A stretch of 64,000 nucleotides of DNA from Mastigias papua (GCA_964019165.1 OZ025268.1:2533501-2597500), one strand, 5' to 3'. Shown: positions 20,775 through 34,345, counted from the stretch's first letter. Translations and numbers: made by a program. The notes: generated by a model not told the origin, from the letters alone.

Positions 20775-23700
20775 ATGGATTTTATTCCACCAAACAACAC
20801 TTTCAATCTCAATATGATCAGCTTGACATGTCAAGCAGAAAGTGATATGCAGGAAAATGCCAATTGTGAATCAGAATTCGTATCTGTAGAAAATGGCACT
20901 GAACCATTAGCTGTTACAAGTGATTCAGAGAATATTGAAGTATTGGATGTTTGTGAGTTCACACCCAGACTTTACTTGAGAAGATGGGCAGTGTTAGCAA
21001 GCTATTGTTTTCTGACTATTTCCAACTTGTCATCATGGTATGCATTCTCATCGATAAGCAACATTCTCCAAAGGTATTATCACATCAACTTGGTTGAAGT
21101 AAACTGGCTTGCAATGTCATTTTCAACTGTATCCATTATCCTCATGATTCCATCATATCATTTGCTAGAAAGAATAGGCTTGGGGATGGTTATGGTTGTA
21201 GCTGGTTTTTTCAATGCATTTGGCTGCTATATCAGATATATTGGATACTCCAAACCAACAACTGGTTACTGGTTTCTACTTTCAGGTGAGAATTTTATCA
21301 TATTGTTTAGTAGACTTGGTATCAAGCCATAGAATAAAGGAAAATCCTGGCTTCTTTTTCAATTGGTATTCCTATCAGTGTTTTTCTAATGCACAATTGG
21401 CTAGGTACTTGAAGTGTTCACTAGCTTTAGGGAAGTATGGTGGTCACATCCTTTTCCTTGTACCATTTTATGGGTGTTTGAAAATGAAGTGACAACCCTG
21501 TCAGTTTACTTTTGGAAATCTTCATCAAATTTGTCTTCCTAATAAATGCATGTATCCCTTTAGCATGAAAAATTGCCATGCAAAAGCAGGTTTTGCCTTG
21601 CACAAACACTGGCCACCCCTAGTCACTCCAGACCCCTCAAGTGATGCCCCTGCCAAAGAGATTATGGCTAAACCTGAAATTGTGCCATCCTACCTCATAG
21701 CATCATCAGATCATTATCATATGTTCTTTTCTCTTCTTTTCTTCCCATTACACTCCTTAGGGGGCCTGGAACTGACCCAGGAGTGACACTCAGTGCACTC
21801 CCTTACCCCAACACTTGCTTACCAGAATTGCAGCTTGATCTGTTGTTCCTGTATTTCACTGAAATGGCCTGCTTGGACTGTTTGCTAGTATAGGAATTTC
21901 ATGAAGTCAGCTATTACCTAGGAATAAAAAATCTTTGCAAGCTACCAAAAGTAAATGCCAGAAGGTTGAAGCAAAATCCACTGTCTTTGGTGAGTTTCCT
22001 TTGTAACACCCCGGATGACATTGTCAAGGGTGAGCCAACACTGTTAGCTTTCAAAAAGAAGATCAGTCAGTGGGCTGGAGAAGAATCCATCTGCAGACTA
22101 TGCCACTAATTAATTTTTTTTATATATATTATAGATTTCTTTTTGTAGAGAGTTGGTTAAGTTAGCATCTTTTAGTACCATTGTAATCAACAATTGTAAA
22201 TTGTCACACATTTATGTTCAGTCTTGTATTGTTGTTGTCTTTGTTCGTTGTTTGTTGCTTCGTTTTGTATTGTATTAATTTGTATAGTTTATTGTACTTA
22301 GATGTGGGGAATGCTGTTAGTGAATACTATTGATTAAAATTAAGTAGAGGCCCAAGAGGACCAGACATATTGCTGTTTTTATGCTACATTGAACTAATTA
22401 GGTAAAGGTTGATGAGCGGGGAGAAACCATGTTGTTTTGTTGAATTTATTCGTGTTTTTTAGTTACTTGACTGTTAGTCGTTTTAAGCCATTAATCCTAC
22501 TCGTGACATAAATATGGGGCAAGTTAAAATAAAAAAGTACTTCATATGGCTTTCTATGTCTTGCTTGTGGTCCCCTAAGTTTATGATTGTTAGATGGCTC
22601 ATGGGCCCAGGCCTATTTGCATAGTTGCCAGGTCGCCCGCACCCCGCTGGAGACTCCAGCATTTCAGTGCTATCTCCAGCTAACCTCCAGTAATGGTAAA
22701 ATGTTGTAAAATCTCCAGCATTCCTTTCAGTCCGAAGAAACATAAATCCTCTGAAAACATACTGGAACTTGGCAATTCATGAACATTCTTCATCAGTCCC
22801 CTTATTTAAAACTAATCATTTCTGGAACCATTTGCTTTTTATGGCTTTTATTAACTTATTTTATGTTGGTATTTTAGATGTTACTATGTACTGATTGTTT
22901 CCATAAGAACTGTACGGCAGTAGTGGCACAGCCCCACCTCATCCTCATGACTACAGAATCTACCACACCCTATTCTCCAATGTTTTAACAGCCAAAACTT
23001 GGCAACTATGAGTTGGCTTATTGGTAAATAGAACCCTGGGTAGAAGGGGTTAATATATAAAGAGCTTGATCCTTACAAATGTATATCTGAAGGACATAGT
23101 CCTAAAGACTTTGTATCTGAAGAGCTTGGTCCAATGAATTCCCATGGGACTTTAGTCCCAAACATCCATTCTTATTCCCCCTGCCCCACTTCACCACAGC
23201 TTGTATCGCCACTGAGAGTCACTGGTATGTTAGTAGCATGCATTTCTTTCACGATATTGAAACTGTCTATCCTCGCTTTTATCTATACAACAGAACGATC
23301 CCTATTAACCACGTCCCCAGAGCAACAATAGAAATTACTCTAAAAGTAGGAAAACTTTACACTTTGAAAATTTGCTGAGTGCTCCTAAACAACTGAGGAA
23401 ATTCTTTTATTTTCTTCATCGGTTCCGCTGAGTGATATTATACTATTACTGTTTTACTGATACTGCGTTCATACAGAGTTTAATGGCAGGTTCCCCTCAG
23501 ACTTCTGGGCAGGAGTTTATGGCTTGATGTGCCCTTCTCTTGGTTGGACAAGCCTTGCTATTATGATCAAGAGTGTCCAGCTTATGCTTTCGTTTTGTTT
23601 GCAGGTAACATCTTTTGCGCAGTTTCAACATCTGTATTTATGTTTCTGCCCTTGAAAGTAGCAGCAGTTTGGTTTGGAGAAAATGAAAGAGCAAAGGCGA

Positions 23701-24575
23701 CTTCAATAGCTATTTCTGCAGACTCATTGGGTTTGGCATTAGGTTATTTTCTTCCTACATCAATTGTTAGAAACAGGCCTTCATTAGAAGATGTCGGTTC
23801 AGACATTGGCATATTTTTGCTTGTCTCTACAATAGAATCTATTATTATATTTTTATTCATTTGCATCTCAATGAAAGACAGACCACTAACACCACCTAGT
23901 TATAGTGAATCTATTAAAGCCAGAAGAAATATAGAAACGCAGTCACATGGTGTTACAACTGGATATAAAACTCTTTTAAGGAATATACACTTTCATACCA
24001 TATTGAATATACATGGAGTGTTATTTGGGATTGAATCTGTGTTTTTAGTAGCTTTAAATGAAATGCTGATTGGAGACTTTCCTGGTTATGAGCGTGAGAT
24101 TGGTATAATGGGATCAGTAGGTCTATTACTTAGCATACCAACTTCGTTCTTTGTTGGAACTCTGTTAGACCGTACTCATGCATTCAAGCGAATAACTATA
24201 GGAACAACTGGTCTGTGCTCAGTGTTAACTGCTTTACTTAGCTTTTTATTTTATGTGAATGCGCCGTTCTATGCTTTATTTGCAACATACTTGGCAATTG
24301 TTTCAGTATACTGCACTTACTTTATAACAGCTTGTAACCACTGTGCCGAGTTAACATATCCAGTATCGGAGGCTCAGTCGGGTGTTGTCCTGTTGTGGAT
24401 AGGGCAAGTGTATGGCCTCATACTTGCGCAATCAGCTAGCTGGATTTTATTTTACATTGGTCATAAAGAGTTGCTGTTTTGTGTTTTGGGCCTTTATTTT
24501 ACTTGTTTCGTTCTGTCATTTTGTGTCAAAGACAGAGGTCCTAGACCGTCATTATTCCGTGGTGTTTCACTATAA
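20775..24575 (+). CDS. SLC49/FLVCR-like MFS transporter, tandem copy A
   Basis: Multi-pass plasma- or organelle-membrane transporter of the major facilitator superfamily, closest in motif to the SLC49 (FLVCR) group; substrates known in the family include haem, choline and other small molecules, so the substrate here is open. Two exons, 20775-21285 and 23605-24575, join G|GT to 493 residues. After an acidic, non-conserved N-terminus come YLRRWAVLASYCFLTISNLS (TM1), SNILQRYYHIN and VNWLAMSF, as in FLVCR proteins; exon 2 opens GNIFCAVSTSVFMFLP and has KVAAVWFGENERAKATS, the conserved loop before TM5. About 12 hydrophobic segments are expected. The ATG at 20775 is the first in frame, and one at about 20850 (MQENANCESEF) is also possible since that is where similarity to copy B begins. 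The intron is 2.3 kb. Confidence 0.88.
21894..22109 (+). other. Unexplained open stretch in copy A intron
   Basis: A 72-codon stretch without ATG is open from just after TAG to TAA, ending GEESICRLCH. It contains a charged FKKKISQWAG segment like the C-terminal tail of some retroelement or transposase proteins. It is preceded by AG, so an exon is conceivable, but it does not fit the transporter, which splices cleanly around it. Probably a transposon relic. Confidence 0.25.
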
Positions 24576-27504
24576 TTATGAGGTTATGAGGTTCTTACAG
24601 GGTGCAAGTTGTACGTACCTTTGAAAGTAGGGTGTGTTATTATATTCTTAGTTTTCGTGTGAACACACTTTATCGGAGCGCTGAGGTTCGACTTGCCAAA
24701 AGAATTGAAACTCTGTTAGAACATTTTCAGTCTCAGCTGATGAGATTTCCCACTGGCACTCAACTACTAGTATTTAGTTGGTAAGAAAATTCTGATGAGA
24801 TTTTTAGTAAGCATCAGTATTCGTAGCTTTATTTTCAAAGGTGCCCAGGCAGAGTGTCTTAGAAACTGTGCGCTGCATTTAATTTCTCAAGTATTTGCGG
24901 CAAGATCGTTCTTCAAGTAGGGAAGTTTTTAGAACAGTTAAGTTCGATAGCTATCGAAAAATTAAAAGCATCGAACCTCTGCAAAATTATCTGGCTCTTG
25001 TAAAGCATGAGCGTATTTAATAGTTCTTGGGTCGTCTGTAATTTCTATTGTTGAGAAACATACCTAAATGAAAGCTTGAATGCTATGCTAGGCAAAGTTT
25101 GAATTCAACTTTGTTAACAGAGATGTCGTGAAAATTTTTTAGTGTTGTTGTATTGCCCTAGTTATGAGTTCGTTCCTTTAGGTTCTTGTTTCTCTTATAC
25201 AGTTATACCCCTTTTAAACGTGTTGAAGGTTTAAGTTGCAAGAGATGTAGGGTATTTTCGCCTTAAATAGTCAATAATGGTGAATACTGGGACTTGAAAT
25301 GTCATAAGCGTTGTAAGTTTAAATGCATGCAAAAAACATAAGGCAAGGAGAGGTCGTTTGTTGTGGAATCCAAATCTTAGAAGAATTTGCCTCGTCGTAT
25401 TTATATAATTGTGTCCGAAATCATTTAATAACATCATTTGCTATTAAAATTACCATATAATTTGCTATTATTGGTATAAGAGGAATGTTGTAAATTGAAT
25501 CTTTAGTTTTTTAATGCACTTGGGTATGCTTTGTGGTGAAGTATTGAGCACTTTTAGATGTGAAAGAGTAGGAATGTTCCAAAGTAGTCTCAATCGCTTT
25601 TATTGTTGTTAATGATTTATTACTAATATTTTCTAAGCGATTATATCCCCTCCCTTCATAAAATCTGGCTAATTATTGCTTTTCCATTCCTTTGTAAAAC
25701 CTTGATCAATCTCCTTTCTCCGATAGCATGACCGACCCCTTTATTTTTGTTTTCTTCTTCTTTTTATTTTGTTCATTGTTACTAGGCAGGCGAGATACAA
25801 GTGGGCTTTTTTAGTGAGCTTTGTATTTTTACAATAAAAATCTATCCAAGCGAATGATGATCCAAAACAAGTATTTAATTTCATTGTAAGGTGAATAGTA
25901 ACCAATCTATTGCAGAGGTCGGCAACCTTTAATACCAAAAGAGCCATTTGAACCCTGTTTTCAATAAAGGGAAATACTGGGAGCCGCATATACTTTTCAA
26001 GATCTAGATTTAAGAATCTAGTCATTTTTCTTGTGATTCCTGACCAACAACTACAATAAAAAACGAACACAAATGTGACTAGCACTTGAAAAAGCATGTT
26101 AGATATTGAATACAAGCATCAACTACGTATTGGATCTTTGTTTTTCCTCACCATTAAAGTAATTGTTCCATGGACTGTTTCTGCCTCGTAACAAACGTAC
26201 AACACTTGCCAAAAGTCCTTGGGGCACTTAGAAAAAACTGATAAAAAGCCACTTTCCTCTACATATTATTATAGTTGCTACATACACGCACCCCCTTCCC
26301 CCTAGAACAATGTTGGTTCGCTTGTGGGACACTTGAATTTGGCGTGCACGCGAAAGTTTCCCATTATCGCATGTACTTCTCCCAATACAAAAATTGCTAA
26401 GTGTCCCGGGACTTTTGTACTTTATTAAGTCACGTGAGTTAACGAACCTTTGATCTTTCGACCTGTTGTTGTTGTAGCAGCAACACATCCATCAACAACG
26501 AAGAAAAGAGGTAGTCAAATTTTCCTTAATATTGCTACCTGTAGGTTGCAATCAGACAGTTTACATCGTTATAGCAAGAAGGCTATTCAAGTTTTATGCC
26601 GTTTTGTCAATATGTTTGTGATAGTTCCTGTCATACAATATATAAAGGCCTACTCATTTTTGGGTGATCAGCAGAAAAATATTGAAAGCTCAGCAGCCGT
26701 TTGTGCTATGCTAGATATAAACATATGAAGGGCGGCAAATATTTTTTGCGAGGTTAGTAGTGGCCTATTTCTATATTAGATTTTGTTCTATATACAACTA
26801 ACTAGTTTTATAGTACGAATGAAGCCTGTGTTACGTCGGCACTTACTTAAATAGTTCATCATTGCTGCTGTTTGGAGGACATCTCCCTTACCTCTCAGAT
26901 AACCGTGCATCATTGATAGATCTAGGTGAATCTACAACTTTGCAAAATGTTATGGGAAAGCATTTTATTGCCCGATATTACGACTTTGGCTGCAACAATA
27001 TATTTTCCTGCTACCCATTGTTTTTGTATCTGTAGATCCTCAAATTGTTTCACCCTCTAAAAAGCCCCCCTCCCCGAATGAGCCCATATCCTAGAACTTC
27101 AAATGTTTATTAAGCCCCCTCTCAACAAAGTCAACAGCAATGATGATGGGAAAACCTTATTACACACTTATGCTCATATTTAGACTGATCTTTTAATATT
27201 ACGGAGAAAAGGAGTTTTGACAATGATTTTTTATGTAGCATGTGTCAGATAATTTTATAAGCCTTCCCCTCAAATAAGCCCCCACCAAAAAAGTTTAGAA
27301 AATAAGTGAGCCCCCAGATGGCTAAGTTGATAAGTTTTGGAAATGGATAGTGCTTTCATAGTGTTTGCTAGTAGCTGATAGTTAGATTCCTCGCTGAAGC
27401 TCAAGTATTTGTTGGTTCTCTAGAAGTAGGTACCTAAGTGTGGCTTTTTGTGATTAAATAATTGATTTATTTCTATTTCACAGCATTTGGAGATCTTTGA
27501 TAAA
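24576..27504. other. Spacer between the two transporter copies
   Basis: No coding exon found apart from the probable 5' boundary of copy B: an AG acceptor at 27482-27483 just upstream of its ATG suggests a non-coding first exon within this spacer. A hAT-like terminus lies at 25915. The spacer does not visibly repeat the sequence upstream of copy A. Confidence 0.45.
25915..26000 (+). mobile_element. One terminus of a hAT-like DNA transposon
   Basis: CAGAGGTCGGCAACCTTTAA followed by AAAAGAGCCATTT and, later, GGGAGCCGCA is a terminus seen in many animal hAT elements (CAGxGGTCGGCAACC). The opposite end (GGTTGCCGACC..CTG) was not found nearby, so the copy is truncated or its other end is beyond recognition. 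Confidence 0.45.
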
Positions 27505-30500
27505 ATGGAGTATATGCTACATGATGACTCTACTTCAACAACTCAAGCAGATAATGAGATGCAGGAAAATGGAGAATGTGAATCAGAATTCACATCTGCG
27601 GAAAATGATTCTGAGCCATTGGTTGTTGAAAGAGATTCAGAGAATATTGAGGTATTGAATGTTTGTGAGTTCACACCCAGACTTTACTTGAGAAGATGGG
27701 CAGTCTTAGCAAGCTATTGTTTTCTGACAATTTCCAACTTGTCATCATGGTTTGCATTCTCATCGATAAGCAACATTCTCCAAAGGTATTATCACATCAA
27801 CTTGATTGAAGTAAACTGGCTTGCAATGTCATTTTCAACTGTATCCATTATCCTCATGATTCCATCATATCATTTGCTAGAGAGAATAGGCTTGGGGATG
27901 GTTATGGTTGTAGCTGGTTTTTTCAATGCATTTGGCTGCTGTATAAGATATATTGGATACTCCAAACCAACAACTGGTTACTGGTTTCTACTTTCAGGTG
28001 AGAGTTTTATGTCTCATTGATTTAATCCAATCATGTAGTAAACTTGGCCTAAAATTTTCCTATTGGCTGTCAAGCATCAGCCTAAACTATTATGACTGTT
28101 ATCTCATCTAAGCTTAAATCAATGATGGTGCTAAATGGCGAAATCATATTGTACTTTGTTTTTACAAAACTTGTTAACTACACTGCACAAAGCTCAAAGG
28201 AAATAAGCTGTGCAGATTATTCTAAGTGGTAGATGAGTTATCTCATCATCCAGGGTTGTTCCACCACTCTATCTATTGGTACCTTTAAGGACTTTATCTC
28301 TTTCAGCACTAGGATAGAGAGTCTGGTCTTTTTGATTGATAAGGTTAATGTGATAAGAGGTTCTGGGAGGCTGCTGAGCTTGTTTGGTCCCAGGCTATAC
28401 CTGAGGGTACCATTGGAAAAGGTGCACTGCAGGCCTGCTGCCAGATAGTACAGAGGCCTGAACCCATTGGTAGTGCTTTGGGAGGCCCTTATCAGCTGGG
28501 TATAATCTCGGGCTGTCTGCTATGCCAGTTCATGACTGGAGCTACTCCTAGCTCACAGCTCCAGGGGCCCTTCTGAGGCCCCAGGTCAGCTATGGGAACT
28601 CTCATAGGCTCGCTGATAGCTATTGCCTCTGTTGCTTTAACTGACCCAATCATCACTTACTCTTATGTTACTACTATGTCTCTCAATCACACAGATATTG
28701 ACTCTACTGCAGCTAACAATGCGGCACTGTCCTCCAATCTCAACTTTGTACACCAACATCACCAATCCTCAAATCCTCATGCACTCTTCCTCACTGAAAC
28801 TAAGCTTGGATCACTTGACCCTAATGACACCTCAGTTCTATCTCCTCATCTAAAATGCCCTGGCTATGAGCTGTTTTCATCTTTCTTCCCTAATGGTGGT
28901 GTTTGTGCATTTATCCATTCTGATGTACAAACCTCTCGATTAACTCAATTTGATGTCTCAAATTCCGGATTTCAACTCATCTGGCTGAAAATTTCCCTCC
29001 CTGGTACTTATAAATTCATTTGCACTCTATACCGCTCCCCAAATTCAAATACTAATGGCCTTCTATTTGACCATCTATCTAAATCAATTGATGCTATTAC
29101 CCTTCAATCCCCACGTTCTGAAATCATTATCCTTAGTGGTTTCAATTTCCACAATTCAGACTGGCTTATTTACTCTTCAAACATTACTAACCCTGCTGGT
29201 CATCATGCAGAGGCCTTTGCCATTGTAAACGACTTGACTCAGTTGTTCTCAGAACCCACACGTATCCCTGATCGCCCAAGAGACAAGGCAAATACCCTTA
29301 ATCTTTTTCTTACATCTGACCCAAGCATTTACTTCAAACCCACTGTAGACTCCCCTCTTGGTCACTCTGATCACTGTCCCATCACCTTGCTGCATGAAAT
29401 CCTTGTCTCCCATTAGGATAAGTCTTTCTCTACTCAAAAGTTATTTCACGTTAGCAAAGCCGACTGGGACTCTCTTCACACCTTTTACTCCTCATATCCC
29501 TGGTACTCTAGCATCTCTAATGATCCTTCCTCTTTTGCCTCTTTTATTACAAATGGAATCCTACTTGGTATGGATCTTTTCACTCCCTGTTCCTATAAGC
29601 CTGGCTAGAAAAAATCTCCAAAATGGTTCGATTCACAGTGTGCTAAAGCTGTGAAGACTAAGAACCATCGCTTCAAACAGTGGAAGTCCCTTCAAACTCC
29701 ACAACTCCGCAAGCACGTAATCTATGCTCAAAAACTATTAGCAGTACCAAAACCTCTTGTCAATCGTATCAACCATCAGATTGCTTCCTGCCAGACTGGA
29801 TCTCGCTCCTTTTGGTCCTTAGCCAAAGTTGTCTCATAAAACTTTTGTTACTCTTCTTTTCCGCCTCTGAAAAACAACTCTGGCTCTCCTTCATGCACTC
29901 CTTCATCTAAGGCCAACCTTTTTGCATCTATCTTTGCTTCCAATTCCAATCTGGATGATGAAGAATCCCAACCTCCTCTCTACCCTACACCCACCAGCAC
30001 AATGCCACCTGTTAAGTTCTCTACACGCAAGGTTCGAAAAACCCTTCTCCAGCTCAACACCTCTAAATCCAAAGGCCCTGATGGTATCCCAGCTAGTGCT
30101 TAAATCCTGTGCCCCTGAACTCGCCCCAGTTCTCAACAAACTCTTTCAGCTTTCCTATTCTGTTAGTATATTTCCTGCTTCTTGGAAACTTGCCCACGTT
30201 TTCCCTGTTCCCCAAAAAGGGGACAAGTCTGACCCCTCGTACTATCGCCCAATTGCAATCACTTCACTCATCTCTAAGACTATGGAGACTATCATCATTA
30301 AACAACTCCTTGCCTTCCTTGAAACAAACAGCCTTCTTTCTGATCACCAGTATGGCTTTCGACAAGTCAGATCTACTTGTGACCTAGCTTACTCTGTTCA
30401 TGCTTGGTCCTGTGCTCTAGAATCCTATGGCGAGAGCAGAGTGATTTCTCTTGATATCTCCAAAGCCTTTGATCATTTCTGGCACAAAGGTCTCCTTGCT

Positions 30501-32848
30501 AAACTACTGATGTTTGGTCTGCACAACAACCTCATTAACTGGATTGCTAGCTATCCTTCTGACAGATCAATTGCAATTAGGGTCGATGGCTTCCTCTCTG
30601 AACCTCATTCTATCAACTCTGATGTACCTCAGGGCTCTGTTATCTCGCCTGTTTTATTCATCCTCTTCATAAATGACCTACTTTCCTCTACATCTTCTTG
30701 TATTTACTCTTTTGCTTATGTTACTTATCTATGTTCATCTCTTTCATCTAATCCGTAAAATCTTTCCTATTCCAATGTCTCATCCTATCGTAACACCTCA
30801 GCTTCATTTCTCACATATCACTTGTCGACCATAGAGATGTGGGGTAATGATAACCGTGTTAAGTTTAATTAAGGAAACGTCACCAAGATTCCCCCCCTGT
30901 ATTCACAAGCGGCCATGAACTGGAGATTTCATCTTCTTTTACTCAGCTTGGTCTTTCAGTGTCATCTAATCTTTCTTGGAAAACCCACATCCACTCCATT
31001 CCTAAACATGCATCTCAGAAACTTGGCTTCCTTTCTAGGGCCCGTGGCTTTTTCTCTCCTTCTCAGCTGCTGACTATACACAAATCTCAGATTCGTCCTT
31101 CTCTGGAGTACTGCTTCCATGTTTGGAGTGGTGCTCCCAGATCTTTTCTACATCTTCTTGACAGAGTTTAGTGCAAAGCCATCCGTCCCATAAATAATCC
31201 AAGTCTTACCAAATCTCTCCAATCTCTCTCTCTCATCGTCGTTTGGTTGCAGATCTGTCCATTTTCTATCGATATTTTCATGGACATTGCTCGCTAGAAA
31301 TCAAGAATATTATTCCTGATCCCCTGAGGCATGTTGGACCCACCAGAAGCTCTGCTCAATCACACCCTTTCCAAGTCATACTATCTAATCCACGAACTCT
31401 TTCCAACAAATCTTCTTTTATTCCAAGAAGCTGTCAACTTTGGAAGACCTTACATTCCACTTCCTTTCCTCAATCCTACAACTTAACTTGCTTCAAATCT
31501 AACATCAACAAACTGGATCTCATCTCCCTATCTACTTACTTTTCCTTTTTTCTTTCTTCCTTTGTCAGGGCTTTGTAATAGGCTCTATTGGCCTCTCCCT
31601 GACATTACTTACTAAAGAAAATACATTGATAGATAGGCATTGAAATAATGCATAAAGAGGACATTGCCCTACTATATCTTTGCTGGAATTGAGGAACTTC
31701 TTGCTTCTTCTAATGTACATGGTTTATTCCTCCTTCCTCCTTTTTGACTGATTTATTTATTCATAAATGCTTTCTTTTATTCTTGCTATAGCAGATATTC
31801 CATTTGCATAGAGTTTTGTTGCAGGTTTGGTGTTCCTGGCCACCATATTATTACTACACTTGTTATATTGGTTGCAGGTAGCATCCTTTGTGCAATTTCA
31901 ACATCTGTTTTTCTATTTCTGCCCTCAAAAGTAGCAGCAGTTTGGTTTGGAGAAAATGAAAGAGCAAAGGCGACTTCAATAGCTATTTCTGCAGACTCAT
32001 TGGGTATGGCATTGAGTTATTTTCTTCCTACATCAATTGTTAGAAACAGGCCTTCATTAGAAGATGTCGGTTCAGACATTGGCATATTTTTGCTTGTCTC
32101 TACAATAGAATCTATTATCATATTTTTATTCATTTGCATCTCAATGAAAGACAGGCCACTGACACCACCTAGTTATAGTGAATCCATTAAAGCCAGAAGA
32201 AATATAGACACGCAGTCACATGGTGTTACAACTGGATATAAAACTCTTTTAAGGAATATACACTTTCATACCATATTGAATATACATGGAGTGTTATTTG
32301 GGATTGAATCTGTGTTTTTAGTAGCTTTAAATGAAATGCTGATTGGAGACTTTCCTGGTTATGAGCGTGAGATTGGTATAATGGGATCAGTAGGTCTATT
32401 ACTTAGCATACCAACTTCGTTCTTTGTTGGGACTCTGTTAGACCGTACTCATGCATTCAAGCGAATAACTATAGGAACAACTGGTCTATGCTCAGTGTTA
32501 ACTGCTTTACTTAGCTTTTTATTTTATGTGAATGCGCCGTTCTACACTTTATTTGCAACATACTTGGTAGTAGTAGCAATTTTTAGTACCTACTACACGA
32601 CAGCTTTTGATCATTGTGCCGAGTTAACATATCCAGTCTCGGAAGCTCAGTCAGGTGTTATTCTGCTTTGGATAGGGCAAGTGTATAGCCTCTTACTGGC
32701 GCAATCAGCTAGTTGGGTGTTATTTTACATTGGTCACAAGGAGCTGCTGTTTTGTATTTTGGGCCTTTATTTTGTAATTTTTGTTTTGTCATTTTGTGTT
32801 AAAGACAAAGGTCCAAGACCGTTATTGTCTCATAGTGTTTCAACTTGA
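27505..32848 (+). CDS. SLC49/FLVCR-like MFS transporter, tandem copy B
   Basis: Paralogue of the gene at 20775-24575, same strand, same single intron position and phase. Exons 27505-27997 and 31878-32848 give 487 residues with no stop or frameshift. From VCEFTPRLYLRRWAVLASYC onwards it is almost identical to copy A through exon 1. Exon 2 is again nearly identical from KVAAVWFGENERAKATS to NAPFY, and then differs clearly in one membrane segment (TLFATYLVVVAIFSTYYTTA) and at the extreme C-terminus. The N-terminal acidic tail shares only MQEN, CESEF and SENIEV blocks. The 3.9-kb intron carries a LINE inserted in the sense orientation. An AG acceptor precedes the ATG by about 20 bases. Family and likely topology as for copy A; both copies look functional. 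Confidence 0.88.
28250..31640 (+). mobile_element. CR1/L2/Jockey-group LINE, inactivated
   Basis: Endonuclease-reverse transcriptase element in the transporter's intron. From 28672: LFLTETKLGS, LYRSPNSN, then LGHSDHCPITL (APE-type endonuclease), a linker with several stops, and from about 30050 the polymerase: SKGPDGIP, YYRPIAITSLISKTME, QYGFR, SLDISKAFDHFWHKGLLAKL, PQGSVISPVLFILFINDL. The C-terminal region (SNLSWKTHI, GFFSPSQLL, IRPSLEYC) runs to about 31530. It is dead: stops at 29414-29416 and 29837-29839, frame changes near 30100 and 30760, the endonuclease GDFN position reads SGFN, and the polymerase FADD box reads FAYV. The 3' end near 31630 is a short TTGATAGATAG tail. The exact 5' end is uncertain; no target duplication was identified. 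Confidence 0.9.
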
Positions 32849-33880
32849 TGTTGGTCTGTTGTTGCAAGGGGCACGTTGTATGTGTATCTGAATGTCTGAG
32901 CGTGTTTGTTCAAGTTTTTTCACATTCTCTATGATTTTTTCTTGAACTGCTTGCTTTATTATAGCGATGGGCCATTTGCATATATATGTTAATGCGTTAG
33001 GTATTACTAACAATTATTCTTTCTTATTTTGATAAAATAAGATTATTGTAAGTTTTAACATTTGGCGCTTTAATGCCTTGCTGGCGCATTAAGTTAATGT
33101 TTCCGACGATGACGTATTCAACTCTTTGAGATTAGGGATTTTTCAAATAATTATGGTTATTCCTTTTACTGTTGATTCATCGTTCACAATATTTTTAAGG
33201 TATGCACAATTTAGTAATATATATTAAGAATTCTGAATAAATTGAAGTCTCTGACATCATTTGAACTCATTTGTCTTTGATGATTTGTACAAAGACAGAA
33301 AGCGTTTTTTCTATCGTCATCCTGATCGTCAAGTTCATCGTTAGGCCACATTACTCAAGTATGATTCTTCTTGCAAGGTGAACTAGAACTATGCAAAGAA
33401 TTCAGTTTTGCGTTTAATTTTTCAGTTTGATATGTTTACCAATCGATTTTACAATGTCAGTACCTCAGGGATGCATGATTGTGATTACTGTGTTTAAGCA
33501 TGGTTTTCAGTTGGCAACAATACCTTTCCAAGACTTGAGCTCCTCTATAGCAATGAAACTAGGCCTGTGTCTTGTGATGAGAAGGTAACAATTGCAAAAT
33601 GACAGTAATACCAGAGGCAGCACCAGCCATCACAGACTTGGGGATTGTAATGGATCGCACTCTTTTTGAAAATGCCCGTTCAGCGTACAATAAAGTTTGC
33701 AACTATAGGGGGGACAAATTGACATACGAGCAACAATGATATCACATAAAATTGATTTATACCCTGATAATCCCCCCCCCCCATCTCAAGCTTTTTCTGT
33801 TCGAATTTGGACCAATTAGACTATTGTTCTTGAAGACAAAGGGGGCATGTCTCCCCAGTCCTCTCCGTGGCACTGCCTCT
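32849..33880. other. 3' flank of transporter copy B
   Basis: Probable 3' UTR followed by spacer. AATAAA near 33236 may serve polyadenylation but is nearly 390 bases from the stop. A C run of about 12 lies near 33773. No gene was recognised. Confidence 0.4.
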
Positions 33881-33889
33881 GATTAGTGC

Positions 33890-34345
33890 GACTACATAAG
33901 ATCATAGCGTTTGTTTTTAATGAAAATCAGTCAATTTCTACATTGGTCGATTTGCTTCAACAATACAGTCATAGCATACAGGTTATGATGAACATCGCAC
34001 AATATAAAGATGGGTTGATTGTTGATTGTGACTTAAAATGTAAAGTGATATAGCTTTTGGTTTTCGATGAAAGTACTGAACTTTCGACATTTGGCAATTT
34101 TGCCTCAGAAAGTATGGTTACAAGTTTTGGTTAGTGATGAAACTCAAGCAGTTCCAATATAAGTCGATTTTTTTGAACTAGTACGGTGACAACCTTTTGT
34201 TTTTGATGAACATCAAACAATGTCAACATTTGTCGATTTCGATACTTAAAGTATGGTTGTAGCTGTTGACCATTTTCGGGCAATGTAAGAAGGATGTATA
34301 CTTACTTTTCGACCAGAATTGTTCACCTGCGTCACTGAAATGCAG
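33890..34345 (+). repeat. Left flank: diverged tandem repeats of about 70 bp
   Basis: Units carry a TTTTxGATGAAxATCAAxCAxT block, then CAACATTTGTCGATTTxG, then AAAGTATGGTxxxAG. The last anchor recurs near 34035, 34107, 34175 and 34245, a period of 68-72. Units differ strongly, so the array is old. The same family, in the same orientation, lies on the far side of the satellite at 43090-43580. Confidence 0.6.

Noticed and set aside
25741..26115. 124-codon minus-strand frame between the transporters
   Set aside because: It overlaps the hAT-like terminus and has no family resemblance.
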